Positions 1 to 8,522 of a DNA stretch of 64,000 nt are shown here, piece after piece. Position 1 is the stretch's first letter; the number at the start of each line of letters is the position of its first letter. The position numbers were made by a program, and so were the translations under genes. Origin of the DNA: Bradyrhizobium sp. BR13661 (GTDB taxonomy: Bacteria; Pseudomonadota; Alphaproteobacteria; Rhizobiales; Xanthobacteraceae); contig NZ_JARXWB010000005.1 in the NCBI RefSeq assembly GCF_029892425.1, positions 124,001 to 188,000 on the forward strand. The letters are read 5' to 3'. The notes below the pieces were generated by a model that saw only the letters and a program-made list of their open reading frames with translations, had not been told where the DNA came from and made no database searches.

Positions 1-374
1 ATCGCCTGGCCGACATATTTCTCGATACTCTGCCCTACAACGCCCATGTGACGGCTTGCCATGCTCTGTGGGCCGGTGTGCCCGTGCTGACCTGTCTCGG
101 CGAAACGTTCGCCGGAAGAGTGGCGGCGAGCCTGTTGCAAGCGATTGATCTTCCCGAGCTCGTGACGACGACGCCCCAGGCCTATGAAGCCCTTGCGATC
201 GAGCTTGCTCAGCAACCTGCCAGGTTGAAGGAAATCAAGCGCAAGCTGGCCAGCAATCGCCTGACGACGCCCTTGTTCGACACCCGGCTTGCCACCGCGC
301 ATGTCGAGGCACTGCTTTTGAAGATGTACCAGCGCCACAGCGCCGGCCTGCCACCAGATCACATTTCCGTCTGA
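1..374 (+). CDS. SPINDLY/O-GlcNAc-transferase-like glycosyltransferase, 3' end only
   Basis: The open frame enters from the left edge (first full codon at position 3) and stops at 374, so only about the last 123 residues are seen. They match the C-terminal end of bacterial TPR-containing SPINDLY/O-GlcNAc transferase-like proteins (glycosyltransferase family 41). A stretch of the type DIFLDTLPYNAHVTA is followed by ALWAGVPVLT and GETFAGRVAASLL, the UDP-sugar-binding end of these enzymes. The TPR repeats expected at the N terminus lie outside the window. The next gene is another glycosyltransferase, which fits a polysaccharide or protein-glycosylation locus. The acceptor substrate cannot be told. 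Confidence 0.8.
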   Translation, partial: RLADIFLDTLPYNAHVTACHALWAGVPVLTCLGETFAGRVAASLLQAIDLPELVTTTPQAYEALAIELAQQPARLKEIKRKLASNRLTTPLFDTRLATAHVEALLLKMYQRHSAGLPPDHISV

Positions 375-402
375 GCAAAGAACGCCGGTTTGCTCCGGCC
401 GG

Positions 403-432
403 CGCTCCTCCGTTGCCGACGGAGGAGCGTTT
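403..432 (+). terminator. Intrinsic terminator after the SPINDLY-like gene
   Basis: A perfect 11-bp stem, CGCTCCTCCGT (403-413) with ACGGAGGAGCG (419-429), has a 5-base loop and is followed by TTT. It begins 29 bp after the stop of the upstream gene, so it probably ends that transcript. The T tract is short, so it may not be very efficient. Confidence 0.65.
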
Positions 433-687
433 GAATTCGGCTCTCCTCTTGCCGAAAATTCAGGTTCGCCGCTTGATATCATTTACATGTGAATTCATCG
501 CGGACGGAGTTATCCGGCTGTTAATATGTTCATCGATAACAAATAACGTCATTAATATGTTATTAGGCATCATTACGGTTCCACGAACAGCAGATCACCA
601 TGCGGATGCGCAGGGTAATCGCGGGCTGACTCCCAATAAAATCAGCGTTTCCAGCCGACGAAGCGCGATGCAGAGAGACTTTTGCTC
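433..687 (+). promoter_or_regulatory. AT-rich leader of the WcaI-like gene with a repeated TTAATATGTT
   Basis: No gene is supported here. The stretch is clearly richer in A and T than the flanking genes. The 10-mer TTAATATGTT occurs at 521-530 and again at 552-561, 31 bp apart (about three helical turns), with ATCGATAACAAATAACG between them. This suggests a promoter or operator for the glycosyltransferase that starts at 688. That role is an inference, as no known consensus was recognised. Confidence 0.4.
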
Positions 688-2010
688 ATGCGCATTCTGT
701 TTTGCGGGATCAACTATGCACCCGATCTAGTAGGTGTCGCGAAGTACAATTCCGAACTCTGCGAAGGCTTGGTGGCACGCGGTCATGAGGTTCGGGTTCT
801 AACCGCCCCCCCATATTATCCCGACTGGAGCATTCGACCGGAGTATCGTTCGCTGTGGTATAATGTTGAAACATTGAATGGTGTCCAGGTTACCCGTTCA
901 CCAATCTATGTGCCAAGCCAACCGTCGGGATCCAAACGGCTTTTGCACCACGCCTCCTTTTCGATTTCGAGCCTCGCGCCGATGCTTTTGAAGGCAGTTC
1001 GGTGGCGTCCCGACGTCGTTTTCACTGTCGCGCCGTCCTTGCTCTCGGCGCCCATCGCAGCGCTAGCCGCATGGACTATCGGCGTTCCCGCCTGGCTGCA
1101 TGTTCAAGACCTTGAGATCGACGCAGCATTCGAGCTCGGTCTGCTGCGGAACGATATTCTCCGCCGGTTGGGGCTTGGCTTCGAGCGCGAAATATTTCGC
1201 TCGTTTGATCGCGTTTCGACGATTTCTCCCCAGATGGTCAGCCGACTCGAGCGCAAGGGCGTCGATGCGGAAAGGCTACTGCAAATTCGGAACTGGAGCG
1301 ATTTGAGCATGATCGTTCCGGGCGACAGGGACACTCGCCTTCGTGCCAGTCTCGGGCTGAAGACCGCCGATACCGTGGTGCTTTATTCCGGCGCGATATC
1401 GGAAAAGCAAGGCCTGGAGCTGATCGTGACGGCGGCCGCCGCAACGCGCGACAGTCACCCTTCGATCCACTACATCCTGTGCGGAAATGGTCCAAAGAAA
1501 CAGGATTTGGTCGAACTGGCACGCGGGCTACCCAACGTGCATTTCATCGACCTTCAACCCGTGGAGCGCTTTTCGGAGCTCCTCAATACTGCCGACATTC
1601 ACTGCATGCCGCAGAAAGCGCAGGCTGCAGATCTTGTACTCCCCTCCAAGCTCTCCGGCATGTTGGCTTCGGGGCGGCCAATTATCGTGATGGCCGATCC
1701 CGGCACCGGGATCGCACTCGAGACGCAGGACGCGGGGTTGGTGGTCCCGCCAGGGGACGCGGGCAAATTGGCCGGCGCCGTCATGACGCTTGCAGAGAAC
1801 GCATCGCTGCGCCGGCGTCTGGGCGTAGTTGGCCGCACGCGGGCGGAGCAGAACTGGGATCGTGCAACGATCATTGGATTGATCGAGCAGGAGTTCGCAA
1901 CGCTCTCGCCGCGCTCCGAGCGTTTCAAGCCGAGGTCCGTTGCCAGGAAACGTGGCCTGCTGGACGAGGCGCTACGCGGCAGCACAATGGTGGCCCGCCC
2001 ACCACTGTGA
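688..2010 (+). CDS. WcaI-like glycosyltransferase (GT4 family)
   Basis: The product is 440 residues. It begins MRILFCGINYAPDLVG, the GT-B N-terminal fold seen in WcaI (colanic-acid glycosyltransferase) and related GT4 enzymes. The C-terminal half carries a nucleotide-sugar-binding pattern: VLYSGAISEKQGLELI, LCGNGP, then a block around DLVLPSKLSGMLASGRPII. The enzyme probably adds a sugar to a lipid-linked exopolysaccharide repeat unit at the inner membrane. The ATG at 688 is preferred over the in-frame TTG at 682, because the AGAGAG element at about 671-677 is then correctly spaced. It sits between a SPINDLY-like gene and the T2SS genes. The donor sugar cannot be assigned. Confidence 0.85.
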   Translation: MRILFCGINYAPDLVGVAKYNSELCEGLVARGHEVRVLTAPPYYPDWSIRPEYRSLWYNVETLNGVQVTRSPIYVPSQPSGSKRLLHHASFSISSLAPMLLKAVRWRPDVVFTVAPSLLSAPIAALAAWTIGVPAWLHVQDLEIDAAFELGLLRNDILRRLGLGFEREIFRSFDRVSTISPQMVSRLERKGVDAERLLQIRNWSDLSMIVPGDRDTRLRASLGLKTADTVVLYSGAISEKQGLELIVTAAAATRDSHPSIHYILCGNGPKKQDLVELARGLPNVHFIDLQPVERFSELLNTADIHCMPQKAQAADLVLPSKLSGMLASGRPIIVMADPGTGIALETQDAGLVVPPGDAGKLAGAVMTLAENASLRRRLGVVGRTRAEQNWDRATIIGLIEQEFATLSPRSERFKPRSVARKRGLLDEALRGSTMVARPPL

Positions 2011-2163
2011 TCTCGGATTTGCGCCATCGGCGCCATTCAGTCCTCTGGTGCGGCGCGGTGGCGCGAGTTCGCAGCGCGGCGCAGGCGGCCTCGCGAAAGA
2101 AACTCGAGGTCCCCTCTCCCGCCGCGGCACATTCGGCTCACCGCGAAAGAGCTTTCCTCCCGA

Positions 2164-2868
2164 CTACTGCTTCGCCTGACGCGGGATAAGACGGGTAAAC
2201 GGATTCTCTCCGGGCGGCGGTGGCTGGGGCCGATCGCCGCCGGTCATTCCAGGCGGCTTCCCGGCGCCCGATGGCGGGGGCTCTGCTTTGTTGGGGAAAG
2301 GCAACGCCGCAACCGGCGTACCTCCCAACCCAACGTTGGCTTTTCTCACATCAGGCGGCGGCAAGGTCAGCACGGCCACCCGCGTGCCGTTTCCAAACAT
2401 GACCTGTTGCCGCTGAACCGCACGGAGGATCCAGCCCTGATGGTACTCACCTGTCTTCAACAGCACGTTCTTGCCCGCCGCATCCCGAAATAGACCAATG
2501 CCAGTATCGGTCCCGGTGACTGTCCCGACCAGCGAGAGCTCTGGCTTTTCGGGTTCTGGGGGTGGCGGGGGCGGCGGCGGAGCCTTTGGTTCGACGGCCG
2601 CAGCAACGGGTGGCGGCGGACGTCGCGACAATGAAAACAGAGGGCGCGCACGGGTCTCGTTCAGCGACCCAAGCGAGATGCCAGCGAGCGGATTACCTCG
2701 CAGGGCCTGTGATGGCCGGGATGCCGGCGCAACGCCTCTCGTCTCGGCTCGGCCCTGCTTCGGCGCCACGACTTCCCTCGGATCAGAGACTAGCGGAGAC
2801 TCCACAGCCGCGCCGGCACTTCCCGTGAGCATCAGGCCGGTCAATAGAACGACGCTGGGCCGTATCAT
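2164..2868 (-). CDS. GspC/GspN-like T2SS accessory protein, second copy
   Basis: A 234-residue protein with an N-terminal hydrophobic export segment (VVLLTGLMLTGSAGAA), a proline-rich linker (eight consecutive prolines) and a compact domain of the pattern PELSLVGTVTGTD..GLF..GE..QGW.LR. This resembles the homology-region domain of GspC-type proteins, which links the inner-membrane platform to the secretin. In alphaproteobacteria such proteins are often labelled GspN. The C-terminal tail is Pro/Gly-rich. ATG at 2868 is chosen over 2883 because GGAAAG lies just upstream of it. It is a paralogue of the neighbouring gene at 3241-3903, sharing an NPL..L.SL..TR.RP.FS..RRPP block and the domain above. 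It is separated from the operon by 372 bp, so it may have its own promoter. Confidence 0.65.
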   Translation of the reverse strand: MIRPSVVLLTGLMLTGSAGAAVESPLVSDPREVVAPKQGRAETRGVAPASRPSQALRGNPLAGISLGSLNETRARPLFSLSRRPPPPVAAAVEPKAPPPPPPPPEPEKPELSLVGTVTGTDTGIGLFRDAAGKNVLLKTGEYHQGWILRAVQRQQVMFGNGTRVAVLTLPPPDVRKANVGLGGTPVAALPFPNKAEPPPSGAGKPPGMTGGDRPQPPPPGENPFTRLIPRQAKQ

Positions 2869-3240
2869 TTCGCAACTTTCCATAATTCGGGGTCTCCAGC
2901 AGCATCGGAAACTCCGAGTTCTTGGGTGGGCCGCGAAGCAGCCCGCGATCTGGCGTTACATATCATACTTATACCGACGTACCGCGCCGCAATGATATCA
3001 AGCCGCATCGTACCAGGCAGCTCTCAGAGGCGCTCCATATCCGCAACTCAGCGATCACTCGCCTGCTGGCAAGGCCTCGTTCAGCGCGCGCAGATCTGAA
3101 AGTGCGGTCGCGAACCCCAACCCTCGGCAAATCCGATCGCAAAACTCGCACGCCAGCCATCGGAGTTACCAAAGCGCCCAGTGATATGGCGGCGCGTTTT
3201 ACGCTGGCATTGTTATTGAAAATATGACGTTAAGTCTCAG
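2869..3240. other. Gap between the two GspC/GspN-like genes
   Basis: This 372-bp stretch has no supported gene. The short frames present lack ribosome-binding sites and family resemblance. No convincing terminator or repeat is visible. It probably carries the promoter of the leftward gene at 2868, but no clear -35/-10 pair could be picked out. Confidence 0.4.
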
Positions 3241-3903
3241 TCATTTGCTGCTGAGCGGACTAGGCCATGATGACTTTTCCAACGGCAGTTTGTTGCCGTT
3301 CGCAGGGGGGAAACGGACCTCGCCGGCGGACTGCTCCGCCCCTCGCTGCGGCAAAGCGAGAATGACGGCTTCCTGATCTTTCTCCAAAGTCGCTTCCCGG
3401 CCTTGAATCAATCGCAGGTTCCAGCCCCGATAACTCTCGCCCATCCTCAGCCGGAGTGCCGCTTGGGTCATTTGATCAAGGAAGAGGCCGAAACGTTCGT
3501 CGCTGCTAACGACCGTGCCGATCAATGATAGCTGCGGACGTTCGGGATCTCGCGGTTTCTGTACCGCGGCCGGCTGCGCAATCGGGGTCGGCGCGACAGC
3601 AGCGATCGGTGGCCGCCGTTCCGGCGAGAACATTGGCCGGTCGCGCGTGGCTGAAAGGGCCGAGAGCGGAAGAGCCCACAGCGGATTGGCGCCAAGCGGT
3701 CGTTCCGGTGGGGGGGCGGGCGTGACTTGCGGCACGACAACACGGATCGGGGGGGCGGGCTTGTCCCAGATGGTCGATACCGCGGCAGATCTGCTAGCGC
3801 GTTCATCGTCGTCCAACTCGTCCGCCGCGCCGGACGTCAGCGCACGGGCGCCATACGCAGACATCAGCAGGATGACGATGCCCACTGCCCCCCGAAGCAT
3901 CAT
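3241..3903 (-). CDS. GspC/GspN-like T2SS accessory protein, first copy (operon end)
   Basis: 220 residues. A hydrophobic N terminus (AVGIVILLMSAYGARAL) is followed by a Pro/Ala-rich linker and a domain with the signature RPQLSLIGTVVSSDERFGLF...LRMGESYRGWNLR, like the GspC homology region. In a T2SS this protein would connect the assembly platform (GspL/GspM) with the outer-membrane secretin. The start ATG (3903) overlaps the stop of gspM as ATGA, so translation is coupled and it belongs to the gsp operon. No PDZ domain is present. Identity as GspC rather than GspN is uncertain; membership of the T2SS is well supported by position. Confidence 0.7.
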   Translation of the reverse strand: MMLRGAVGIVILLMSAYGARALTSGAADELDDDERASRSAAVSTIWDKPAPPIRVVVPQVTPAPPPERPLGANPLWALPLSALSATRDRPMFSPERRPPIAAVAPTPIAQPAAVQKPRDPERPQLSLIGTVVSSDERFGLFLDQMTQAALRLRMGESYRGWNLRLIQGREATLEKDQEAVILALPQRGAEQSAGEVRFPPANGNKLPLEKSSWPSPLSSK

Positions 3904-4460
3904 TTGGTCTCCTGCCATTGCCCGGACACTGCCAGCAAGGTCCGCAGTTTTCCGCTTCCCGAACCGGAAGCAGACGTCGCAGCCTGAACCGCGAGCTGAT
4001 CAACAAACAAGAACGGCATGCCGGCCTCGAGGTCGTAAAGCAGCTTCTGCAATCCCGCCTGATCGATTTCGCAACTCACCAGGATGCTGAGAAATCCTGC
4101 CTTGGCATGCGGGCTTTTCAACTCGAGTTGAGATGACAGAACATTGCCGCCGAATTTGGTGACTGAACCCGCGACACGCTGGATAAGGGCGGCACCGGCG
4201 ACTGTAACTGTCGCTCCTTCGAGAAATGGCGAGCCCGAACGCACGTCCGCATCCGTCGACTTCCTCCCGGTGGCCGTCGCGTGGCCTTCGAGTTGCTCGA
4301 GCATCGCGGCCGACGAGGCGACTTCAGCGCGCTGACTGGCGAGACCCGCGATCGAGATGATCACGGCGAACAGCAGTGAAATTACGAGAGCCACGTACAC
4401 GGTCGCCGCCAACAAAGGCGACGCCACGAATGTCTTTCTCAAGACCGCAACGACATTCAT
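3900..4460 (-). CDS. gspM: Type II secretion system protein GspM
   Basis: 186 residues with one N-terminal transmembrane segment (about residues 13-40, SPLLAATVYVALVISLLFAVII) and a periplasmic ferredoxin-like domain. This is the layout of GspM, the small inner-membrane platform protein that partners GspL. Sequence conservation in GspM is low, so the call leans on layout plus position between gspL and the GspC-like gene. It overlaps both neighbours by 4 bp (ATGA at each end), which indicates a translationally coupled operon. Confidence 0.75.
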   Translation of the reverse strand: MNVVAVLRKTFVASPLLAATVYVALVISLLFAVIISIAGLASQRAEVASSAAMLEQLEGHATATGRKSTDADVRSGSPFLEGATVTVAGAALIQRVAGSVTKFGGNVLSSQLELKSPHAKAGFLSILVSCEIDQAGLQKLLYDLEAGMPFLFVDQLAVQAATSASGSGSGKLRTLLAVSGQWQETK

Positions 4461-5533
4461 GTGCCAGATCCAAAGTACGGTGTGATGCGCGCTTCGATGT
4501 GAAAGCGCTCGCCTGGATCGTTCTGTCCGCGCGTGGTGGGCGCGAAGAACGTTGCCCGGGAGAATTGCGGCGACTGCTCAATCAGTCGGATGAGCGACGG
4601 TGCGTCCTGCGAAATGCCAACAACCTGGACCTTGTCGCCCTCGATCCGCAGCTCCGTGACATAGGTGTTGTCCGGCAAGGCCCTGGACATCGATTCAAGC
4701 ACCATGACGCTGGAAGGCGTGGTCTGCTTCCGCTTTGCAAGCAGTTCCTGTGCCGATCCGCCTATAGCATTCTGGCTGAGACGCAACGACGCGCGCCGTT
4801 CCGAGATCCGTCGCAAAAGCTGCTGATTCTCGTCCTCGAGCGCTCCGCCCTCGTAGACCGAAGCTGCCTGCGCAACCAGAGCCGCGAGCCCGCAACATAG
4901 TATCGTGATGCGCAAGATGCGCGGCAAATCGATCTTCTGACCGAAGGCGCTCTGCAACGGTACCTCGAAGATCCTGAACCTGTCTGGCGTGCCCAGGTCG
5001 GGCGGCGGTTCGGCAAACGCGGCGACAGATGCTGCACCCATATCGCTCACGAACCGGACGAGCGGCTGAATTCTCGTTCTCGACGTCGCAGCAAGCGTGA
5101 GCTGGATTCGATCATTCGTGAGGTCGGATGGCGAGCTCCAGCTGAAGGCGGCATCGCTCGCGGTCCACGGCGTCAATCGATCGATCTGCGCGCGGATCAT
5201 GCCATCGAGGAAATCCGCCGCCTGTTTCGGAAAGTCCAGAGGTCGAAACAGGACTTTGCCCGGCTTCACGAGGATTTCGACCCGGCTGCCGCGAAGCGCC
5301 TTCTCCCAATCAGCCGGAAGCGCTGGGACTGGCTGGCCGCTCGAAAGTCGAAAGGACAGATCCGGCAAGGAAGGGCCCTTCCGAACAGGCGCCATTCTTG
5401 CCGTCAACATATCGTCGTCGCCTTCGATCAACGACACCAGCGGTTGGGACAAGAGCCGCCCGCCGACAGAATTGATGGTCCGAGCAACGACCGCAATCCA
5501 CTCTTCAAACAGCTCTTTGAATTCAGCGATCAT
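4457..5533 (-). CDS. gspL: Type II secretion system protein GspL (PilN-like)
   Basis: About 358 residues. An N-terminal cytoplasmic part (roughly 1-200) is followed by a single membrane segment (ILRITILCCGLAALVAQAASVY), a coiled-coil region and a PilN-type C-terminal domain containing LPDNTYVTELRIEGDKVQVVG. GspL anchors the ATPase GspE to the inner-membrane platform. Start choice: ATG at 5533, just after the gspK stop, is preferred to the TTG at 5539 because GGGTGG is well spaced for it. The 3' end overlaps gspM by 4 bp. Confidence 0.8.
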   Translation of the reverse strand: MIAEFKELFEEWIAVVARTINSVGGRLLSQPLVSLIEGDDDMLTARMAPVRKGPSLPDLSFRLSSGQPVPALPADWEKALRGSRVEILVKPGKVLFRPLDFPKQAADFLDGMIRAQIDRLTPWTASDAAFSWSSPSDLTNDRIQLTLAATSRTRIQPLVRFVSDMGAASVAAFAEPPPDLGTPDRFRIFEVPLQSAFGQKIDLPRILRITILCCGLAALVAQAASVYEGGALEDENQQLLRRISERRASLRLSQNAIGGSAQELLAKRKQTTPSSVMVLESMSRALPDNTYVTELRIEGDKVQVVGISQDAPSLIRLIEQSPQFSRATFFAPTTRGQNDPGERFHIEARITPYFGSGT

Positions 5534-5535
5534 GG

Positions 5536-6465
5536 TCAACCACCCGCTAGCCTTCGTGGACCTCTGTCGACGGCCGTCACGTCATCCTGCCAAGACAGAA
5601 TTTGATAAGGATCTTCCTTACCGCCCAGTCTGATCACAACTTCCGACGCCGTTCGACGGCCCGAAGCGAACTTGATGGTCGTCAGGATCCGAAAGATATT
5701 GCTCTTTTCGATCCCTGCTTCTTTCTGCGCCGGACCGAGCGCTGCTGCGATCGCCGCTTGATCCTTTCCCAGGGTTGGCCGCTCTTTCAGGAACCCGTCC
5801 ACCCCCGACGGCGTCATGCCCGGCAGCGCGGCAATGACTTCGGGCGCAGCCACCAGCACATCGACCTTGGACGCCCCTGTAAAAACCGTGACGAACGGCA
5901 GAGCGCGCTCGACCAGAACCGGGGGCATCCCAAGGACCAGCGCCAGTTCCTTCGCATGGGCGAACGGCGCCTGACGGGGAGAATAGGCAAGACCTGCGGC
6001 GCGGTAGAGCGAAGGCTCATTATCAGCGGAATCCGCTTTCGGAACAGACCGCCAGGCGACGATGCGTTCGGCATACTGGTCGGCTTGCTCCCGATCCGCC
6101 CCAAGGACCGAGAGCAGGTTGGCCAGGAACTGCTTCGACGCCCCATTGAGATCGATACGCCCCCCCTCCGACACGAACGAGACGACGACATCACCGTGAC
6201 CCAATCGAAACTGGAAGGATCCATCCGCAGCCCGCTCGTTGGGCTTCGACAACAACAGCTGATAGGCCGTCAGCTCGACACTTGCCGAAACCAGTCCCTC
6301 GGCCTCGACTGCGGTATCACTCACTGCAAGCGCTTGCGCCGTATTGGAGAGATAAATCGCAAAAATGGTGGCCAGCGCCGCCAGTGCCGCCAGGATCCAA
6401 AGCACGGCGACAATGATGAAGCCCTGCTCTGCCGCAACATCGGTGCGGTTGGATTTCGGGATCAT
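5536..6465 (-). CDS. gspK: Type II secretion minor pseudopilin GspK
   Basis: 309 residues with a prepilin leader ending at Gly15, followed by FIIVAVLWILAALAALATIF. Position +5 after cleavage is Ala instead of Glu, the known hallmark of GspK, the tip subunit of the pseudopilus. The large globular domain contains GGRIDLNGASKQFLANLL and a helix-hairpin-helix-like LVAAPEVIAALPGM segment, typical of GspK. It overlaps gspJ as ATGA. Confidence 0.9.
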   Translation of the reverse strand: MIPKSNRTDVAAEQGFIIVAVLWILAALAALATIFAIYLSNTAQALAVSDTAVEAEGLVSASVELTAYQLLLSKPNERAADGSFQFRLGHGDVVVSFVSEGGRIDLNGASKQFLANLLSVLGADREQADQYAERIVAWRSVPKADSADNEPSLYRAAGLAYSPRQAPFAHAKELALVLGMPPVLVERALPFVTVFTGASKVDVLVAAPEVIAALPGMTPSGVDGFLKERPTLGKDQAAIAAALGPAQKEAGIEKSNIFRILTTIKFASGRRTASEVVIRLGGKEDPYQILSWQDDVTAVDRGPRRLAGG

Positions 6466-7172
6466 TGCGTTCTGTCCTGCGCAGCCGCAGCGTCTGCGGC
6501 AGGCTTCGGAGCATCCTTGGCATCCTCCGTCGCCTTGTTTGGATCTACGGCCGGTGCCTCGGCGTGGATCGACACCACCGTCGAGACTGACAGCACACGG
6601 TCGGTTGCAGCATCGCGAACCGTCAGAGCGATTGCAGCCGGCAATTCCTTCTCGTGCCAGCTGTTCTTCCAGGCCCGATCGCGCCCCGCATAGGCAAAAG
6701 ACAGCCGAAGCGGCGCGCGCATCAGCACGACCGGATCGCCGAACTGGATCTGCTCGGACAGCGACGAGGCTGGCTGGAGCACCCTGAACGGCGACTTCGA
6801 ACGGACCGTCACAAGGCCGCTGCGATCGGTGGTCTCACCGATCCGGACGATGTCTAGTCCTGGCCCGACATTGGGTCCTAGCGCCGTTCGCACAAAGATC
6901 ACGGACTTTTCCGAGCCCTCGAACAGCAACTGGTCGCGATTGGCCGGCATATACTCCGAGGCAGCAAGGTCGTCGCAAATTCTCTGCAACGCAAGGCTGA
7001 CGCTTTCGGTGCGCTGAATGCGGTCAAAGCCGCGATTCCAGCTCGGCAACCATTGCGAGGTAATGTTCGCAAGGGCCGACAGCACCAGGCCCATCAATGC
7101 CAGAGCAACCAGCGTCTCGATGAGCGTGAAGCCATCCTTGCCCTGCCCGCTGTTTGTGACCGAGCTTCTCAT
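6462..7172 (-). CDS. gspJ: Type II secretion minor pseudopilin GspJ
   Basis: 236 residues from ATG 7172, which overlaps the gspI stop as ATGA. A much longer upstream frame exists but would start inside gspI and has no support. The prepilin leader MRSSVTNSGQGKDG is followed by FTLIETLVALALMGLVL with Glu at +5. The rest is a GspJ-like domain with QRICDDLAASEYM. The last 35 residues are Ala/Asp/Lys-rich and low in complexity. GspJ forms the pseudopilus tip complex with GspI and GspK. Confidence 0.88.
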   Translation of the reverse strand: MRSSVTNSGQGKDGFTLIETLVALALMGLVLSALANITSQWLPSWNRGFDRIQRTESVSLALQRICDDLAASEYMPANRDQLLFEGSEKSVIFVRTALGPNVGPGLDIVRIGETTDRSGLVTVRSKSPFRVLQPASSLSEQIQFGDPVVLMRAPLRLSFAYAGRDRAWKNSWHEKELPAAIALTVRDAATDRVLSVSTVVSIHAEAPAVDPNKATEDAKDAPKPAADAAAAQDRTQ

Positions 7173-7579
7173 TGACGCGGCGTACCCACCAGGCGAACCG
7201 TTTGAAGATCGTATTCGGCGCCAGAAGCCGATCGCACGCGAATTTTGACGAGATGCGGAACAAAGGGGGCATCGGTATCCGGCGCAATCCAGTCGCTCAT
7301 GGGGCTGATCTCTATCCGCCATTGATAGCCGTCGATCGCGCCCGACAACGCCCCGGGTCCGAGTTCCTTGCGCAGCGGAATTTGAGCATTCATGATCCGC
7401 CGTGCCGACTGCACCAGGGCAACATGCTCTCCCATCGACTGCACGCCGCGCGCGTTCGCAGACATGACCGACGCTATGGCAACGATAGAGACGGCCACGA
7501 TCGCCAGCGCGATCAAGACCTCGATAACCGTGAAGCCGGCTTCAGACTCGTCAATCCGTGGTGACACTGCGCGAGACAA
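7169..7579 (-). CDS. gspI: Type II secretion minor pseudopilin GspI
   Basis: 136 residues. Prepilin cleavage is expected after Gly15, followed by FTVIEVLIALAIVAVSIVAI with Glu at +5. The remainder matches GspI (SARRIMNAQIPLRKELGPG). The start is a TTG at 7579 preceded by GGGAGG with a 7-base spacer, which is stronger than the GTG at 7567. The coding sequence overlaps gspH by 29 bp. Confidence 0.85.
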   Translation of the reverse strand: MSRAVSPRIDESEAGFTVIEVLIALAIVAVSIVAIASVMSANARGVQSMGEHVALVQSARRIMNAQIPLRKELGPGALSGAIDGYQWRIEISPMSDWIAPDTDAPFVPHLVKIRVRSASGAEYDLQTVRLVGTPRQ

Positions 7580-8015
7580 TCTCGATCCTCCCGGTCAGCC
7601 AGTTAACCCGAACCTCGTAGCCTGCATCGAGCCGCGTCAGCGCGATTGTGCCGCCACACGACATGCCGTTTGCAAAAAAGCTGATTGTCGAAAGCGACGC
7701 ACGCTGCCGGCAGCTCTGCGGCAACAGAGCGTCAAAACGAACGTCGTCCGGGATACGGATGCTTTCCGACGTCGTGCCGGAGCGGATCACACGTGACCCT
7801 GCATCCACGAGCGTGGTGACGTCCACTCCGCGCCGCATTGCCGCGATGCGATCGGCCTTCAGGAGCGTCGCGGCCTCAACGGCATAAGCCTGCAGGCGCG
7901 CACGGGACGTCTGACGTGGAACGAGAGGCAACAGCACCGCGGCCAGCATCGCGATGATCGCGATCACGCAGACCATCTCGATCAGCGTAAAGCCGTGCTC
8001 GGCCTCGCTATTCAT
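7551..8015 (-). CDS. gspH: Type II secretion pseudopilin GspH
   Basis: 154 residues. A short leader ends at Gly8, then FTLIEMVCVIAIIAMLAAVLL with Glu at +5, then a GspH-type domain (AATLLKADRIAAMRRGVDV). GspH is a minor pseudopilin sitting below the tip complex. It overlaps gspG by 8 bp and gspI by 29 bp, so all pseudopilin genes are in one tightly packed transcript. Confidence 0.85.
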   Translation of the reverse strand: MNSEAEHGFTLIEMVCVIAIIAMLAAVLLPLVPRQTSRARLQAYAVEAATLLKADRIAAMRRGVDVTTLVDAGSRVIRSGTTSESIRIPDDVRFDALLPQSCRQRASLSTISFFANGMSCGGTIALTRLDAGYEVRVNWLTGRIEIVSRSVTTD

Positions 8016-8505
8016 TTTTGGCGCTCTTCAGGTTCTCCAGCGAAATATCGCTCGCAGTGCCGGTGCCGCCCTCCTGGCCGTCGGAACCATAAGACATGAT
8101 ATCATAGGGTCCGCGCTCTCCCGGCGACCGATAAACATACGGTTTGTTCCAGGGATCGCTGGGGACGGCACCACCTTTGAGATACGGCCCATTCCAGCCG
8201 TCGACGCCCGGTGTCGGCTGCACCAGTGCGACCAGTCCTTCCGCCGTTGACGGGAAGCGGCCAGCGTCAAGGTAGAACAGATCGAGCGCGCTGCTGAAGC
8301 TCTGCAGCTGGATCTTCGCGGCCTTGACCCTCGACTCGCTGAGATAGTTCAGGACACGAGGGCCGATCAGGCCCATGATCAGGCCGATGATCGTGATCAC
8401 GACGAGCATTTCGACCAATGTAAAGCCCTGCTGACCCGGATTGTCCCGATACCTGCGGCGCGGACGCAGCGCAAAAAACAGGTTCGCTTGCTTGTTCGAA
8501 TTCAT
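8008..8505 (-). CDS. gspG: Type II secretion major pseudopilin GspG
   Basis: 165 residues. The mature protein starts after Gly27 (FTLVEMLVVITIIGLIMGLI, Glu at +5). The C-terminal part has the major-pseudopilin pattern GRFPSTAEGLVALVQ...WNGPYL...DPWNKPYVYRSPG, including the calcium-loop region. The 27-residue leader is unusually long and rich in Arg (ALRPRRRYRD). ATG is preceded by GAGGA with a 7-base spacer. GspG polymerises into the pseudopilus that pushes substrate through GspD. Confidence 0.93.
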   Translation of the reverse strand: MNSNKQANLFFALRPRRRYRDNPGQQGFTLVEMLVVITIIGLIMGLIGPRVLNYLSESRVKAAKIQLQSFSSALDLFYLDAGRFPSTAEGLVALVQPTPGVDGWNGPYLKGGAVPSDPWNKPYVYRSPGERGPYDIMSYGSDGQEGGTGTASDISLENLKSAKNE

Positions 8506-8522
8506 GGCGCAATTCCTCAGGG

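Noticed and set aside
413..730. 105-codon frame before the WcaI-like gene
   Set aside because: It starts inside a terminator hairpin, overlaps the start of the glycosyltransferase and has no ribosome site or family match.
6462..7322. Longer reading of GspJ starting at 7322
   Set aside because: It would place 50 residues before the prepilin leader and overlap most of gspI. ATG 7172 couples precisely to the gspI stop.
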